From NCBI GenBank assembly GCA_037953745.1, contig JBAKBP010003125.1, forward strand, positions 82,001-146,000: a stretch of 64,000 nt of DNA. The letters are read 5' to 3'. The notes under the pieces are model-generated. The model ran no database searches, had not been told where the DNA came from, and saw only the letters and a program-made list of their open reading frames with translations. This document shows positions 63,157 through 64,000 of this stretch, piece by piece; the stretch's first letter is position 1; every line of letters starts with the position of its first letter. Position numbers and translations under genes: made by a program. This DNA is from Lithodes maja (Eukaryota; Arthropoda; Malacostraca; Decapoda; Lithodidae).

Positions 63157-64000
63157 GTAGTACAAAGGAGTACAAAGGAGTACAAAGGAGTACAAAGGAA
63201 ATCAAGCAACAACAGATCTAGTGACCCTTCTAGGCTGCTTGTCCTCCAAAACACTGAGGATCAAGTGTCCAAACAGTGGTTTAGAGTGGGTAAGGGAACA
63301 TTGGAAAGGGAACTACTGCCCTGCCACTAACGTGGCAGGACTAGGAAGTTAGTAGGGGACATATGGGTTAGTAACTGAGGGGAGGATAAAGTTATTAATT
63401 TACAAACGCAGTCAGTCGCGGGTTTGATGCGAGATATTTGTCTAGGCGGAATTTAAATTAATCAACGGTGCTGCAGTCTATAACGTCTCGGGGAAGCCCA
63501 TTCCACAAGTTGACAACTCGATTGAAGAAGAAATTCTTAGATTCGTGCGAGTTAAAAGATTTACCAATAATTTTGCAACCGTTTCCCCGCGTGTAATTAG
63601 ATTGGTCAATAGTGAAGTACTTACATATTGTCGATGCCTTTGATGATTTTGAACACTTGAATTAAGTCGCCTCTTAATCTGCGCTGGGTTAAAGGAAATA
63701 GATTTAATTCTCTAAGACGCTCTTCGTATGGTTTGTTCTTTAGGCTAGGTATCATTTTGGTAACTCTACGTTGAACTCGTTCTAGCTTGTTTATATCTTT
63801 TTGGTAATAAGGGCACCAGGATTGAACGCAGTATTCCAGAAGAGGGCGGACTAAGGAATTGTAAAGGGTTAGGATAACTTCTTTGGATTTATGCTCAAAT
63901 GACCTGCCTATAAAGCCAATTATTTTGTTTGCCTTCTTAACAACTTCTGAACATTGTTGACTCGGTTTTAGGTTACTCGATATTGTTACTCCCAGATCAG
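63157..64000 (-). mobile_element. CR1-like LINE, 3' part, runs off the window
   Basis: Starts (in reverse) with four copies of the 10-bp terminal unit GTACAAAGGA (63158-63198), then the 3' UTR block shared with 42900-43070 and the C-terminal coding region (63384 onward). The frame is broken by a small deletion near 63624. It continues past 64000. Confidence 0.88.

Overview
The window is non-coding, repeat-dominated eukaryotic DNA. I found no convincing host protein gene. The AT-rich composition, the perfect (CCTAA)13 array near 36.9 kb (TTAGG on the other strand, the arthropod telomere motif), the very dense microsatellites and the mix of CR1-type LINEs, Gypsy LTR elements and small DNA transposons suggest an arthropod, plausibly a decapod crustacean. 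The species is inference. Nearly everything I can name is mobile DNA, and much of it is nested.

Region by region. 0-6 kb: degenerate dispersed repeats in opposite orientations (about 1040-1430 against 3960-5330), a LINE C-terminal fragment (1857-2345), a duplicated (CA)n-bearing repeat and a tRNA-derived SINE. 6.05-14.99 kb: a complete minus-strand LTR retrotransposon with 1.85-kb LTRs. Its proteins are Ty3/Gypsy-like, but its domain order is gag-protease-integrase-reverse transcriptase, the order of Ty1/copia. The capsid region is SCAN-like, which points to the Gmr1-like group. Its RT/RNase H has lost the YxDD catalytic motif through an internal deletion. Two related solo LTRs lie at 18.4-20.2 and 44.8-46.6 kb, and a probable solo LTR of another family at 50.2-51.8 kb.

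15-27 kb: retroposon tails, SINEs, an 898-bp terminal-inverted-repeat element inserted in a SINE with an 8-bp target duplication, and several short TTAA-flanked elements. 27.9-33.2 kb: a 5'-truncated minus-strand CR1-like LINE split by two Harbinger-like elements, each flanked by TAA. 34-39 kb: inverted-repeat elements, the interstitial telomeric array and a 118-bp tandem duplication. 39.9-44.0 kb: a three-level nest. A decayed LINE is split by a TTAA-flanked piggyBac-like element, which itself contains a second, nearly intact CR1-like LINE.

44-64 kb: microsatellites, a 17-bp minisatellite (about 95 copies) interrupted by a LINE fragment, more TTAA mini-elements, and a third CR1 copy running off the window end.

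Three families of short TTAA-flanked elements recur across the window. Family A is about 290-370 bp, B is a roughly 390-bp foldback, and C is about 200-217 bp and palindromic. In several places two of them abut on one shared TTAA. Coordinates of degenerate repeats are by-eye estimates. No alignment or database search was run.
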